Assembly (NCBI GenBank): GCA_003158475.1
Contig: PMJR01000048.1
Location: forward strand, 25,524-64,487
Source: Ignavibacteriota bacterium
Lineage (GTDB): Bacteria > Bacteroidota > Ignavibacteria > UBA10030 > UBA6906
Length of the DNA stretch: 38,964 bases
Direction of reading: 5' to 3'
Positions 26,099 to 33,256 of this stretch are shown here, one piece after another. Each line of letters opens with the position of its first letter. Positions within the stretch are counted from its first letter, which is position 1. The position numbers were made by a program, and so were the translations under genes. The notes beneath the pieces were generated by a model that did not search any database, had not been told where the DNA came from, and saw only the letters and a program-made list of their open reading frames with translations.

Positions 26099-26821
26099 CT
26101 AATGGTGAGTCCGCAACACCGTCATCAGCATTGCGAGCGTGGTCCTGAACAGGTACAGGAACCCGTTCCATATTCCAATCGACGATCGCCCGCCCGTCCG
26201 CTCGGTCATATGGACCTCGACTTCCGTGACGCGGAGGTTTTTTCTCGTGAACAAGACGATCGCTTCGGGCTCCGGATACTCGGGAGGGTACTCCCCGATA
26301 CACAGAGCGAGAGCCTTCCGGTTCATCGCCCGGAACCCGGACGTGCTGTCGGTGATGCGCCGCCTGAGAAGCATCCCATTGATTGCGTTGAGGTAGCCGA
26401 TCCCGATCCGCCTGGCGAATGAGGATCGGGAACCGCGGTTCCCGAGGAATCTGGAACCGATGACGACGTCGGCGGTCCCTTCGAGCAGGGGCTTAAGAAG
26501 AATACCGATCTCGTTCGCCGGGTGCTGGCCGTCGGCGTCGACCAGGACCACCAGATCGCAGTTCCGTGCATACGTGTAACGGAACCCGAGCTGGGTCGCC
26601 GCGCCCTTCCCGACGTTGAATGGGAGGCTGAGGAGCACGCAGGGGAGAGTCCGGACCGCTGACACGGTACCGTCGGCAGAGCCGTCGTTGACGACGATGA
26701 TTTCAGGCCGGACACCAAGCCGTTCGAGTGAACAATGGACGTCGGCGACAACTCCGCGGATTGATTCTTCCTCGTTGTATGCCGGCACCACGACTGCGAT
26801 ATGGGGGGAGGCAGGATCCAT
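26099..26821 (-). CDS. GT2 glycosyltransferase, DPM1/polyprenyl-phosphate sugar synthase type
   Basis: A 240-residue GT-A transferase expected to load a sugar from a nucleotide donor onto polyprenyl phosphate at the cytoplasmic membrane face. It opens VVVPAYNEEESIRGVV, has IVVNDGSADGT, the metal-binding VDADGQHP (D95-A-D97), GSRFLGNRGSRSSFARRIGIGYLNAI, and DSTSGFRAMNRKAL, all typical of dolichol-phosphate mannosyltransferase-like enzymes. The C-terminus is mildly hydrophobic but there is no long membrane anchor, so the downstream DUF2304 protein may serve that role. It diverges from the GT-C-like gene, which could use the lipid-linked sugar. Confidence 0.92.
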   Translation of the reverse strand: MDPASPHIAVVVPAYNEEESIRGVVADVHCSLERLGVRPEIIVVNDGSADGTVSAVRTLPCVLLSLPFNVGKGAATQLGFRYTYARNCDLVVLVDADGQHPANEIGILLKPLLEGTADVVIGSRFLGNRGSRSSFARRIGIGYLNAINGMLLRRRITDSTSGFRAMNRKALALCIGEYPPEYPEPEAIVLFTRKNLRVTEVEVHMTERTGGRSSIGIWNGFLYLFRTTLAMLMTVLRTHH

Positions 26822-26872
26822 TCGTGCACGTGCAACGTAGAAAATCGTTGTTCAAATTACAACCGGCGCCCC

Positions 26873-29107
26873 GTGTCCCCTGATCAATTCGCGTTCTACG
26901 CGCACTCGCTCGGGTCAGGGCTTCTCGCCGCAGGCGTCGCGTACACCATCGGACGGCGGGGTCTTCTTCTGCTCGGGTTCCGCTCGGAATCGGCGTGGGA
27001 GGATTTCTCCTGTTCTGCTGCTGCGGGGCTCGGAATTATCGCGCTTACGGCATTCGGACTCGGGACGGCCGGGCTTCTCCGGGCGGGCCTCTTCGCCGGA
27101 GTTCTCGCATGCCTCGTCCTGTTTTCTCTCACCGCACTCGGACGCAGGGGGGATCCTCCGCCCGGGAGGGGGGAGGGGGCCGCACTTGACCGGACAGCGT
27201 TCGTTTTCACTCTGCTGTTGGCGATCCCGCTCCTTCTGCTCCCTCTCTACCCTCCGACCGGGCCTGACGCCATCACGTACCATCTTGCGGTTGCCAGGAA
27301 GATGGCGACCTCGGGAGTCGTCGGTCCTACACCGGAGTTCCGGTACGCGGTTTTTCCCGAGCTTGCGGAGGTGCTTTTCGCGGGTGCGCTTCTTCTCGGA
27401 AACGACGTCACGGCACAGGGGATTAGCTTTCTGGCTCTCGTTATCGCTGCCGCCGCGGTGGCGGCGTTCGTCCGGCGGAGGAACGGGAGCGCGGCCGGGC
27501 TCTGGGGAGCCGGGTTGCTGCTGAGCAACTCGGCCCTGCTGCTCCTCGGCGCGGTTGCGTACGGTGACATGATCCTCACCGCGTTCGTGACGGTTTCCCT
27601 TCTCTCGTTTGAAAGGTGGAGGGAAGAGGGGGGGGAGCGGTGGCTCGCCGTCGCGGGGCTGATGGGGGGGTTCGCGGCGGGCACAAAATATTCGGCGCTC
27701 TTTTTCCCTCCGATCCTCCTGGTGATGATAGCGGCTGCAACCGGCTGGCGCAGGGCACTTCGTCCGGTGTTGATGTTTCTGGTCCCGTTTGTGATCACCG
27801 CTTTCCCGTGGTATCTCTTCAACCTGTATCACACCGGGAATCCCGTGTGGCCGTTCTTCTCCCGCGCCTTCGGGCTCCGCTACTGGAACGAAACCGATAT
27901 TGCGGCGCAGACTTCCGATCTGCTCTCCCAGTATGGATCGGGGAAGAGTCTCTCCGCATTCCTCATGTTGCCGTGGAACCTGTTTGCGCACGGTGAGCTG
28001 TTTCATACCGAGGGCTCTCTCTCGTACTTGCTCATCGCCGGTCTTCCTTTCGCCCTGTACGAAGTGGCGCGGGACCGCTCCGCCCGACGGCTGGCATCCG
28101 TCGGGGCGGCATACACGATCTTCTGGTTCTTCACCGCGCAGATACTCCGCTACCTGATCCCTGTCGTCCCCCTCTACTGTGCGATTGTCTCGGCCGGAGC
28201 CGGCCGGTTCCTCAGGCGCTCGGTGAGTCCGAAGATTCTCCCCGCCGGGAGCGCGCTCCTGGCGATCGTGTTATTCCTCCCCCCCCTGTATTTCGCTCTC
28301 CAGTTTGCGGGAACACTCGGGCTTCCTCCTTCGACGCCCGGGGAGCGGGACCGGTTCCTGGATAAGCGCCTCCCGTCGCACGGGGCCGTCCGGTTTCTCA
28401 ACGAACGGGCCGGAAATGCGTACACACTTTATTCGTATCATGATCCCCAGATGGCCTATTTCGCGAGCGGAGAGTTCAGGGGAGATTTCTTCGGCCCCTG
28501 GCGGTATTCGCGTATTGAGGGGGCTCTCAATGCACGTGAGGATACATTGCTCACCGCGTTGCGTGAGCTGGGCGCAGACTACCTCCTCATCAGGGATGAC
28601 AGCTCGGGGTGCGGCTGCAGAGAAGAGTGGCTCACACGCCGGTTCGTGGTCCCGTACTACCGCTCCCCGGGCGTCGCGCTCTTCCGTGTGTCATCCGCTC
28701 CGCTCAGTGCTGCCTATGGCCCGGAGCTTGTTTCCGCGGACGACACAGCGGGGAGAGCGAGTTTCGCGCACACGGGGATACAGTTCGCCGTCACGGAGGG
28801 GAAAATGTACTGCCTGATGTGCACCGGGTCGACACATGCGGAGTTCGCACTCGCCGTACTGCAGCTGACCTGGCTCGACGAACGCGGGGCGCACATACGG
28901 ACCGACGAGGCCTCGGTCATCTTCCTGCCGAAGACGTCTGTACGCAGGCTGATTTCCACTTCACCGGCGCACGCCTCCGCGGCTACCGTTGCCCTCGCCC
29001 CCCTCGGGAAAATCGCGCCCGTGATCACTCATGTCTCAGTACGTGAGCTCCGGTTTCTCCCCGATCATCTCCCGGCGTCTGGTCGGGCATCAGGAATCGA
29101 ACAGTGA
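26873..29107 (+). CDS. Large GT-C-like polytopic membrane glycosyltransferase
   Basis: A 744-residue protein with about ten to twelve hydrophobic helices in residues 5-520 and a soluble C-terminal domain of ~220 residues. After the third helix, LYPPTGPDAITYHLAVARKM places an Asp in the first extracytoplasmic loop, as in GT-C (GT39/GT83-like) transferases that use polyprenyl-phosphate sugars. The soluble part includes AYTLYSYHDPQMAYFASGEFRG and ELGADYLLIRDD, common behind such membrane cores. ATG 26801 lies inside the divergent GT2 gene and gives a cysteine-rich non-membrane start, so GTG 26873 (VSPDQFAFYAHS) is chosen. The acceptor is unknown. The last 18 bases overlap the convergent polB-like gene. 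Confidence 0.8.
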   Translation: MSPDQFAFYAHSLGSGLLAAGVAYTIGRRGLLLLGFRSESAWEDFSCSAAAGLGIIALTAFGLGTAGLLRAGLFAGVLACLVLFSLTALGRRGDPPPGRGEGAALDRTAFVFTLLLAIPLLLLPLYPPTGPDAITYHLAVARKMATSGVVGPTPEFRYAVFPELAEVLFAGALLLGNDVTAQGISFLALVIAAAAVAAFVRRRNGSAAGLWGAGLLLSNSALLLLGAVAYGDMILTAFVTVSLLSFERWREEGGERWLAVAGLMGGFAAGTKYSALFFPPILLVMIAAATGWRRALRPVLMFLVPFVITAFPWYLFNLYHTGNPVWPFFSRAFGLRYWNETDIAAQTSDLLSQYGSGKSLSAFLMLPWNLFAHGELFHTEGSLSYLLIAGLPFALYEVARDRSARRLASVGAAYTIFWFFTAQILRYLIPVVPLYCAIVSAGAGRFLRRSVSPKILPAGSALLAIVLFLPPLYFALQFAGTLGLPPSTPGERDRFLDKRLPSHGAVRFLNERAGNAYTLYSYHDPQMAYFASGEFRGDFFGPWRYSRIEGALNAREDTLLTALRELGADYLLIRDDSSGCGCREEWLTRRFVVPYYRSPGVALFRVSSAPLSAAYGPELVSADDTAGRASFAHTGIQFAVTEGKMYCLMCTGSTHAEFALAVLQLTWLDERGAHIRTDEASVIFLPKTSVRRLISTSPAHASAATVALAPLGKIAPVITHVSVRELRFLPDHLPASGRASGIEQ

Positions 29108-31387
29108 TCCCTGCCCCTCAGAGCCTGAGGCCGCCTGCCGTTTCTTCTTCTGCAGCGAGCATCCGAACACTTCGCGCAACTTCCCCACATCGTACCCGAA
29201 CGGCAGAAGGAGCGTCTCGACGGCTTTCAGTGCCATGTCCGTGTATGTCTCGATGTCGTACCCCTCGGCCGATTCGTAGAGGGGGACGGGGAGCGCCTTG
29301 GCCGGCTTTTTCTTTCCCGAGAGATCCACGATGATGTATTCGACCATTTCCCCCGGCGCAAGGTGCACTCCCGCTTCGTCGAGGGCCTTTGCCGCGCCGG
29401 CACTGGCGGTGTTTGTCGTGTACTCCTCCGGCTCGCGCGTCAGGTGGCGGCGGATCACCAGCTCGAGCGGGTTTGCCGTTCCGGACCGCAGGAGCGAGAT
29501 CGCTTCACCGGCTTTCGCCAGCGCCGCAGGGATGAGTTCCTCCAGCTCCGCGACGGTCGCCGCCGCACCGAAGATCTGCAGCATCTCCCCCTGCAGGCGC
29601 TTGATGAAGACAGGCGTATCGCGCCTCCGGACCTCGATGCCGCGGATCTTGATCTCGTTGTTCGCATACCAGCCGACGTACCTGTTGGCGGTGGGTATGC
29701 GGGGGTCCATCTTCGACGACGGAAAGAGTATCCAGTTGTAGATCCCCTCGAGCGAGATGTCCATCCCGACGCTCTCCCGCACCTCCACGGCGAGCGATTC
29801 GTAGTCCGATTCCGTGGCCCCCTCCTTCCAGAGCCACATGCAGTCCACGATCGCGTGGATGAACCTGTACCCCCGTTCCTCCGCGATTTCCTTGGCGCGC
29901 AGTATCGCTTCGCGCGAGAATGCGTTCACCGATTCATGCGCCTCGATGCGGCCAAACCGGGCGTTCTTGTAGCCGAGGTACCCGAAGCAGGTCACCAGCA
30001 TCCATTTCAGCGCGTTCTGCCTCCGGTCATACAGCTTCCACTGTTCGTCCCCGGTGCGCTTCAGGGCCTTCTTCATTTTCTTGTACGAGGCACGCTTGCT
30101 GACGACCGTGCGGAGCGTGGCGGGGACAATCCCTTCGCGGCGTTCGCAGATCGTGTAGCCCAGCTCGGGGACCGCCCTGTTTCTGCAGCAACGGCAGTTG
30201 ACGGTCTCCGGGGAGATGTTGTGCCGGACCATGATCGTCGGGTACATCGACACGAAGTCCATTTCCGCGATCTGCTCGTGGAACCCCATGACCGGCTGGA
30301 AGATGAGTCCCCCCCGGTCGGCAAGGAGCAGCGTGGAGGCGGATTTAAATTCCTCGGGTTCCCGTTTTTTTGCCGGGATGAGGTACCCGTGGCGTGATGC
30401 CCACGAAAGCTGCATCGATGAGAGGGCGGAGCCGATCGTCGAGCGGGACTGGTGCTGCACGGGAAGCTGCGTCAGGCGTGCGATTTCCGCCACGCCGTCC
30501 AGGCTTGCCTCCCCCATCATGAACGAGTTCTCGGTATCAAGGTGCCAGCGCCCGGCAAGCTCGAACGCGCCGTCCTTGTGGACGATTTTCCCGTAGGCGA
30601 AATAGCTGGTTTCGCCGGTCGTGAAGTACCCCGCGGAAGGGTCCCTGTTGAGCGCCAGCGGAATTTCCTCCTGGGCCGCAATGCGCGTGAGCATCGGAAG
30701 CAGTACGGCGTCCCCGAATTCGGTCATGATGATGTCCGGGTCGCAGCGTGTGAGGTGGCGGTTGAGCGATGCGATCACCTCCGCCGGGTCCTCGTTTTCC
30801 AGCGCGTATGTGCGGCCGTCGTAGCCGACCTCCAGCTGGTGGGTCTTCCGGTACTTCGGCGAGACAAAGTCGGGGACATTCTTGAGCGTCATAGTCACAA
30901 GAGGGGGGAGCTGGTATTCCAGGGCGCCGGGATCGTCGTCGAGATTCCAGGAAATCAGCCGTCCTTCTTCATCGAGTGTGTACTCAGCGAAGGCCAGCGG
31001 GAAGAGCCCCGTTCTGTAGAGATAGAGCTGCTGGGGGGAAATGTCGGAATCGAAGAAGACGAAATGCGGGAAGTGCGGCTCGAGACGGCGGACGACGTCC
31101 TTCAGGTGAAGCGTATCGTGCACGGTGACGCGGAGAACGTTCCATTCATCGTTTGTATAGATCTCCCTCCGCACCGTCCGGTCAAGACTGACACGGAACG
31201 GAAAGAGACGTACGATCGCCCCGACGCGCTCCTCGTCGGCCTCCGGGATGTGCATGTAAAACCACGGGTCAAACCCGTCGTGGCAACGGTACTTTGCTCC
31301 GTCACGGTCCACCAGCCAGAGCGTGATCCCCTCCCGCGACGGATAGAGGTCAAACAGCCACCCGGTGATTGTCCGTGTCTTCGTCAT
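29090..31387 (-). CDS. PolB2-like family-B DNA polymerase homologue, probably inactivated
   Basis: A 765-residue family-B DNA polymerase homologue. Motif A is EMDFVSMYPTIM, keeping catalytic D377. Motif B is NALKWMLVTCFGYLGYKNARFG with K461 but V-T in place of N-S. Motif C, normally YGDTDS, reads IVDCMW with D515 kept and the second, metal-binding Asp replaced by M517. The proofreading ExoI motif DxE is absent (VTMTLKNVPDF), and the region around IIMTEFGDAVLLPML is the only ExoII trace. The protein therefore looks polymerase-impaired and exonuclease-dead, like the apparently inactivated archaeal PolB2 family that I recall having a few bacterial members. It ends GQGSLFDS: Q759-F763 matches the bacterial sliding-clamp motif QxxLF. 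Last gene of the operon; its start overlaps the upstream small gene by 38 bases. Confidence 0.9.
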   Translation of the reverse strand: MTKTRTITGWLFDLYPSREGITLWLVDRDGAKYRCHDGFDPWFYMHIPEADEERVGAIVRLFPFRVSLDRTVRREIYTNDEWNVLRVTVHDTLHLKDVVRRLEPHFPHFVFFDSDISPQQLYLYRTGLFPLAFAEYTLDEEGRLISWNLDDDPGALEYQLPPLVTMTLKNVPDFVSPKYRKTHQLEVGYDGRTYALENEDPAEVIASLNRHLTRCDPDIIMTEFGDAVLLPMLTRIAAQEEIPLALNRDPSAGYFTTGETSYFAYGKIVHKDGAFELAGRWHLDTENSFMMGEASLDGVAEIARLTQLPVQHQSRSTIGSALSSMQLSWASRHGYLIPAKKREPEEFKSASTLLLADRGGLIFQPVMGFHEQIAEMDFVSMYPTIMVRHNISPETVNCRCCRNRAVPELGYTICERREGIVPATLRTVVSKRASYKKMKKALKRTGDEQWKLYDRRQNALKWMLVTCFGYLGYKNARFGRIEAHESVNAFSREAILRAKEIAEERGYRFIHAIVDCMWLWKEGATESDYESLAVEVRESVGMDISLEGIYNWILFPSSKMDPRIPTANRYVGWYANNEIKIRGIEVRRRDTPVFIKRLQGEMLQIFGAAATVAELEELIPAALAKAGEAISLLRSGTANPLELVIRRHLTREPEEYTTNTASAGAAKALDEAGVHLAPGEMVEYIIVDLSGKKKPAKALPVPLYESAEGYDIETYTDMALKAVETLLLPFGYDVGKLREVFGCSLQKKKRQAASGSEGQGSLFDS

Positions 31388-31643
31388 GCGCCGCTTCCAG
31401 TCGTTTCACCCGGTGTTCGAGGTCCGCGATCATCCTGTGCTGCGCCAGGAGCATGCACATGGCGATGCTTTCAAAGGGGATCGGCCTGGCGGCATAGGCG
31501 CTCCCCGCCAGCTGGAGCCGCGCCGCGCGGAAGAGCTCGTCAAGCGCTTCCTGATCTTCCCTGCGCAACCCGCGCCGGAATTTTCCCCAACTTTCCATTT
31601 CCTGCTGGATGACCATCGTGAATGTCGGTACCGTCCGTCCCAT
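31350..31643 (-). CDS. Small protein of the polymerase operon (MGRT family)
   Basis: A 97-residue protein starting MGRTVPTF, mostly helical: WGKFRRGLRREDQEALDELFRAAR, then SAYAARPIPFESIAMCMLLAQHRMIADLEHRVKRLEAA, ending in a short coiled coil. It overlaps the RecA-like gene by 104 bases and the polB-like gene by 38, yet ATG 31643 has a good GGGAGGG site 9 bases upstream. From memory it resembles short haloarchaeal proteins that begin MGRTNPT and share the RRxLRRxxQ..FD.LF pattern; I could not verify this. It may be a structural or adaptor subunit for the polymerase. No catalytic motif is seen. Confidence 0.75.
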   Translation of the reverse strand: MGRTVPTFTMVIQQEMESWGKFRRGLRREDQEALDELFRAARLQLAGSAYAARPIPFESIAMCMLLAQHRMIADLEHRVKRLEAAHDEDTDNHRVAV

Positions 31644-32346
31644 GCAATGCGCCCTCCCTGACGTGAATGCCCTCCCCGCCCCGGGCATTTATGGTTTCTG
31701 GTATAGTTTCCGGCATAGTCTTTGGTGGAATCTCCGGCAGAATCCGCTGGTTCCCTCCGTCTTCGACGACCCGGTACACCCGGTCCATGACGGTCATCAG
31801 GTGCGGGAAAAGTCCGTTCCGCTCCTTCGAGCCGAGCTTCACATCCAGCGAGGCCAGGAGCACGGCAACGTTGTCCTGCCGCAACCGCCGGAGCGCCCCG
31901 AGGATCCTTTCCAGTCCCGCCTTCACCTGGAACAGCGGCGCTTGGTCGTCGTAGAACGTGTCGAGCAGGCCGAATATGATGACCATCGGCGAGCTGCGCT
32001 GCCGGACGAACAGGGGGAGACGCTCCGTAATCACCGCTTCCATCTGGTAGCAGGTGAATGCGCGGGAGACGAATATGTTGTCCAGCAGGTCCTCCGGAGT
32101 GATTCTCCGTCCGTCCGGGTGCACCCCCGCGTGTTTCCGCGCGAACTCGGCCAGGTAGTATACGTCGAACCGGTTCGTCCCGTCCACGAGGGTCACCGGC
32201 CTCCCGCCCAGAAGCACATGCGCCGCCGCTGCAAGGGAGATGCGGAAGACCCCTCCCGTGCCGTGAAGGCAGTAGAGCTTTCCCGGCGGGGCAGACTTGA
32301 ACTGCTGCATCAGCTGCGTGTACGGAACAGGCGAATGGGTGTTCAT
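31540..32346 (-). CDS. RecA/RadA-like ATPase with degenerate Walker A (ImuA-like role)
   Basis: A 268-residue protein with the RecA core pattern: a strand leading to a P-loop-like turn (LYCLHGTGGVFRIS, residues 25-37), a helix, VTLVDGTNRFDVYYLAEFARKH, then SPMVIIFGLLDTFYD in the Walker B position and NVAVLLASLDVKLG for a later core strand. The Walker A lysine is absent (GxxxxGKT reads GTGGVFRI), so ATP hydrolysis is doubtful. RecA-like proteins without robust ATPase are known as ImuA/SulA-like partners of Y-family polymerases, which fits its place between dinB and the polB-like gene. The C-terminus carries tetrapeptide repeats and then runs over the start of the next gene. The frame opens far upstream; ATG 32346 is chosen because it lies 4 bases after the previous stop and begins the fold. 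Confidence 0.78.
   Translation of the reverse strand: MNTHSPVPYTQLMQQFKSAPPGKLYCLHGTGGVFRISLAAAAHVLLGGRPVTLVDGTNRFDVYYLAEFARKHAGVHPDGRRITPEDLLDNIFVSRAFTCYQMEAVITERLPLFVRQRSSPMVIIFGLLDTFYDDQAPLFQVKAGLERILGALRRLRQDNVAVLLASLDVKLGSKERNGLFPHLMTVMDRVYRVVEDGGNQRILPEIPPKTMPETIPETINARGGEGIHVREGALHGTDGTDIHDGHPAGNGKLGKIPARVAQGRSGSA
31690..31737. repeat. Four imperfect tandem 12-bp units in the RecA-like gene
   Basis: Plus-strand units TATGGTTTCTGG, TATAGTTTCCGG, CATAGTCTTTGG and TGGAATCTCCGG follow one another without gaps. On the coding strand they give Pro-Glu-Ile-Pro, Pro-Lys-Thr-Met, Pro-Glu-Thr-Ile and Pro-Glu-Thr-Ile. The period preserves the frame and resembles the PGSM repeat in the kinase gene at 8413-8460. 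The location is just past the end of the predicted RecA-like fold. Confidence 0.85.
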
Positions 32347-32350
32347 GACT

Positions 32351-33256
32351 TCACGCCGCTTTTCGTTTGATGGGTGACCGGCGGGCAAGCTCGCAGTCGA
32401 GCCCCGCGAGGAGACGCATGAGCCGGCGGACTCCGCTCCCGCCGGGCGCTCCGGGGAACATCGTCTCCTCCCCGTCTGTGAGATACGCGTAGAGCGTCTT
32501 TTCTTCCCCGAGGCAGAGACGGACCGTCTCGTGGAAGGCCGTCCATTCCTCTCCTTCCTCCTCCATCGCAAGGCACGGAGTGCGCAGCACGCATGCAGGG
32601 GCACCAAGTGCGCCGGGCACCCGGACGGCATCGAGCAGCGGAGCAGGCGCCGGCACGTGAATGATGTTCCGTTCGCGCAGGCATGCCAGGTACTCCGGCA
32701 GTATGAACCGGGACGTGCCGTTCTCCACCGCGTAGCGGCATGCCGGGGGGAGCGCATCGAGGCAGCGGAGGAGCGCGCGGAGGAATCCGCCGAAATCCAG
32801 CGCTTCCGTCCGGCAGATGTTCCCGATCTTCAGCATGACGATGCGGACGGAGGGCTCAAGGATCCGCAGCAGCGGCATGAACGTTTCGGCCATGCAGCGG
32901 GGATCAAGGAAATGCGGGTTGACCTCTCCCCGCTTTTTCCCGTCGGGATACCCGTACGGAAACCGGTATACCATCTGTTCGCCGTCGACGAGGAGAGTCC
33001 AGGCGAAGCCTTCCCCGGCGTGTTCGTTCATCCGGAAAAGCAGTGCAGGATCGGGCGGATACCGGCAGTCGCAATAAAGCAGGGCCGTGTCAAAAAGCCG
33101 GGCATACTCGGTGATGACGCCGCGCGGCTCCCGGTAGAGCAGCCCGCTCCAGAAAGGTGAGGTGCGGGGCGAGAGACCGATATGGATGTTGTGCCTCCTC
33201 CAGGCGCGGAGGCGGGGGAGCAGCTGCTCGCCCGGGTCGTCATACTGATGTGTCAT
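32351..33256 (-). CDS. Diverged DUF72 (YecE-like) TIM-barrel protein in the polymerase operon
   Basis: A 301-residue protein that aligns along its length with the canonical DUF72 protein at 38023 in this same window. Both share an opening strand with IHIGLS/IYFGSS, a W-x-G-x-x-Y step, TEYxxLF, a YxxPD segment, NPxFL, LPxxxxYAVE, YLxxLxxRxxxHV, and a final ETVxxCxxxxxxLYAY stretch. The usual terminal motif VNN is replaced by LTD. DUF72 barrels resemble endonuclease IV/UVDE-type folds, but no biochemical role is established. Here it sits between a Y-family polymerase and a RecA-like protein, which suggests a DNA-repair job. ATG 33256 is preceded by the strong site GGGAGGAGGGG. It overlaps dinB by 17 bases and stops 4 bases before the RecA-like gene. 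Confidence 0.75.
   Translation of the reverse strand: MTHQYDDPGEQLLPRLRAWRRHNIHIGLSPRTSPFWSGLLYREPRGVITEYARLFDTALLYCDCRYPPDPALLFRMNEHAGEGFAWTLLVDGEQMVYRFPYGYPDGKKRGEVNPHFLDPRCMAETFMPLLRILEPSVRIVMLKIGNICRTEALDFGGFLRALLRCLDALPPACRYAVENGTSRFILPEYLACLRERNIIHVPAPAPLLDAVRVPGALGAPACVLRTPCLAMEEEGEEWTAFHETVRLCLGEEKTLYAYLTDGEETMFPGAPGGSGVRRLMRLLAGLDCELARRSPIKRKAA

Noticed and set aside
26801-26872. ATG 26801 as start of the GT-C-like gene
   Set aside because: It would overlap the divergent GT2 start and add a Cys/Arg/Asn-rich leader before the first membrane helix; GTG 26873 fits better.
32351-32757. Upstream extension of the RecA-like gene frame to 32757
   Set aside because: It would lie wholly inside the DUF72-like gene in another frame. 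ATG 32346, just after that gene stops, begins the fold.
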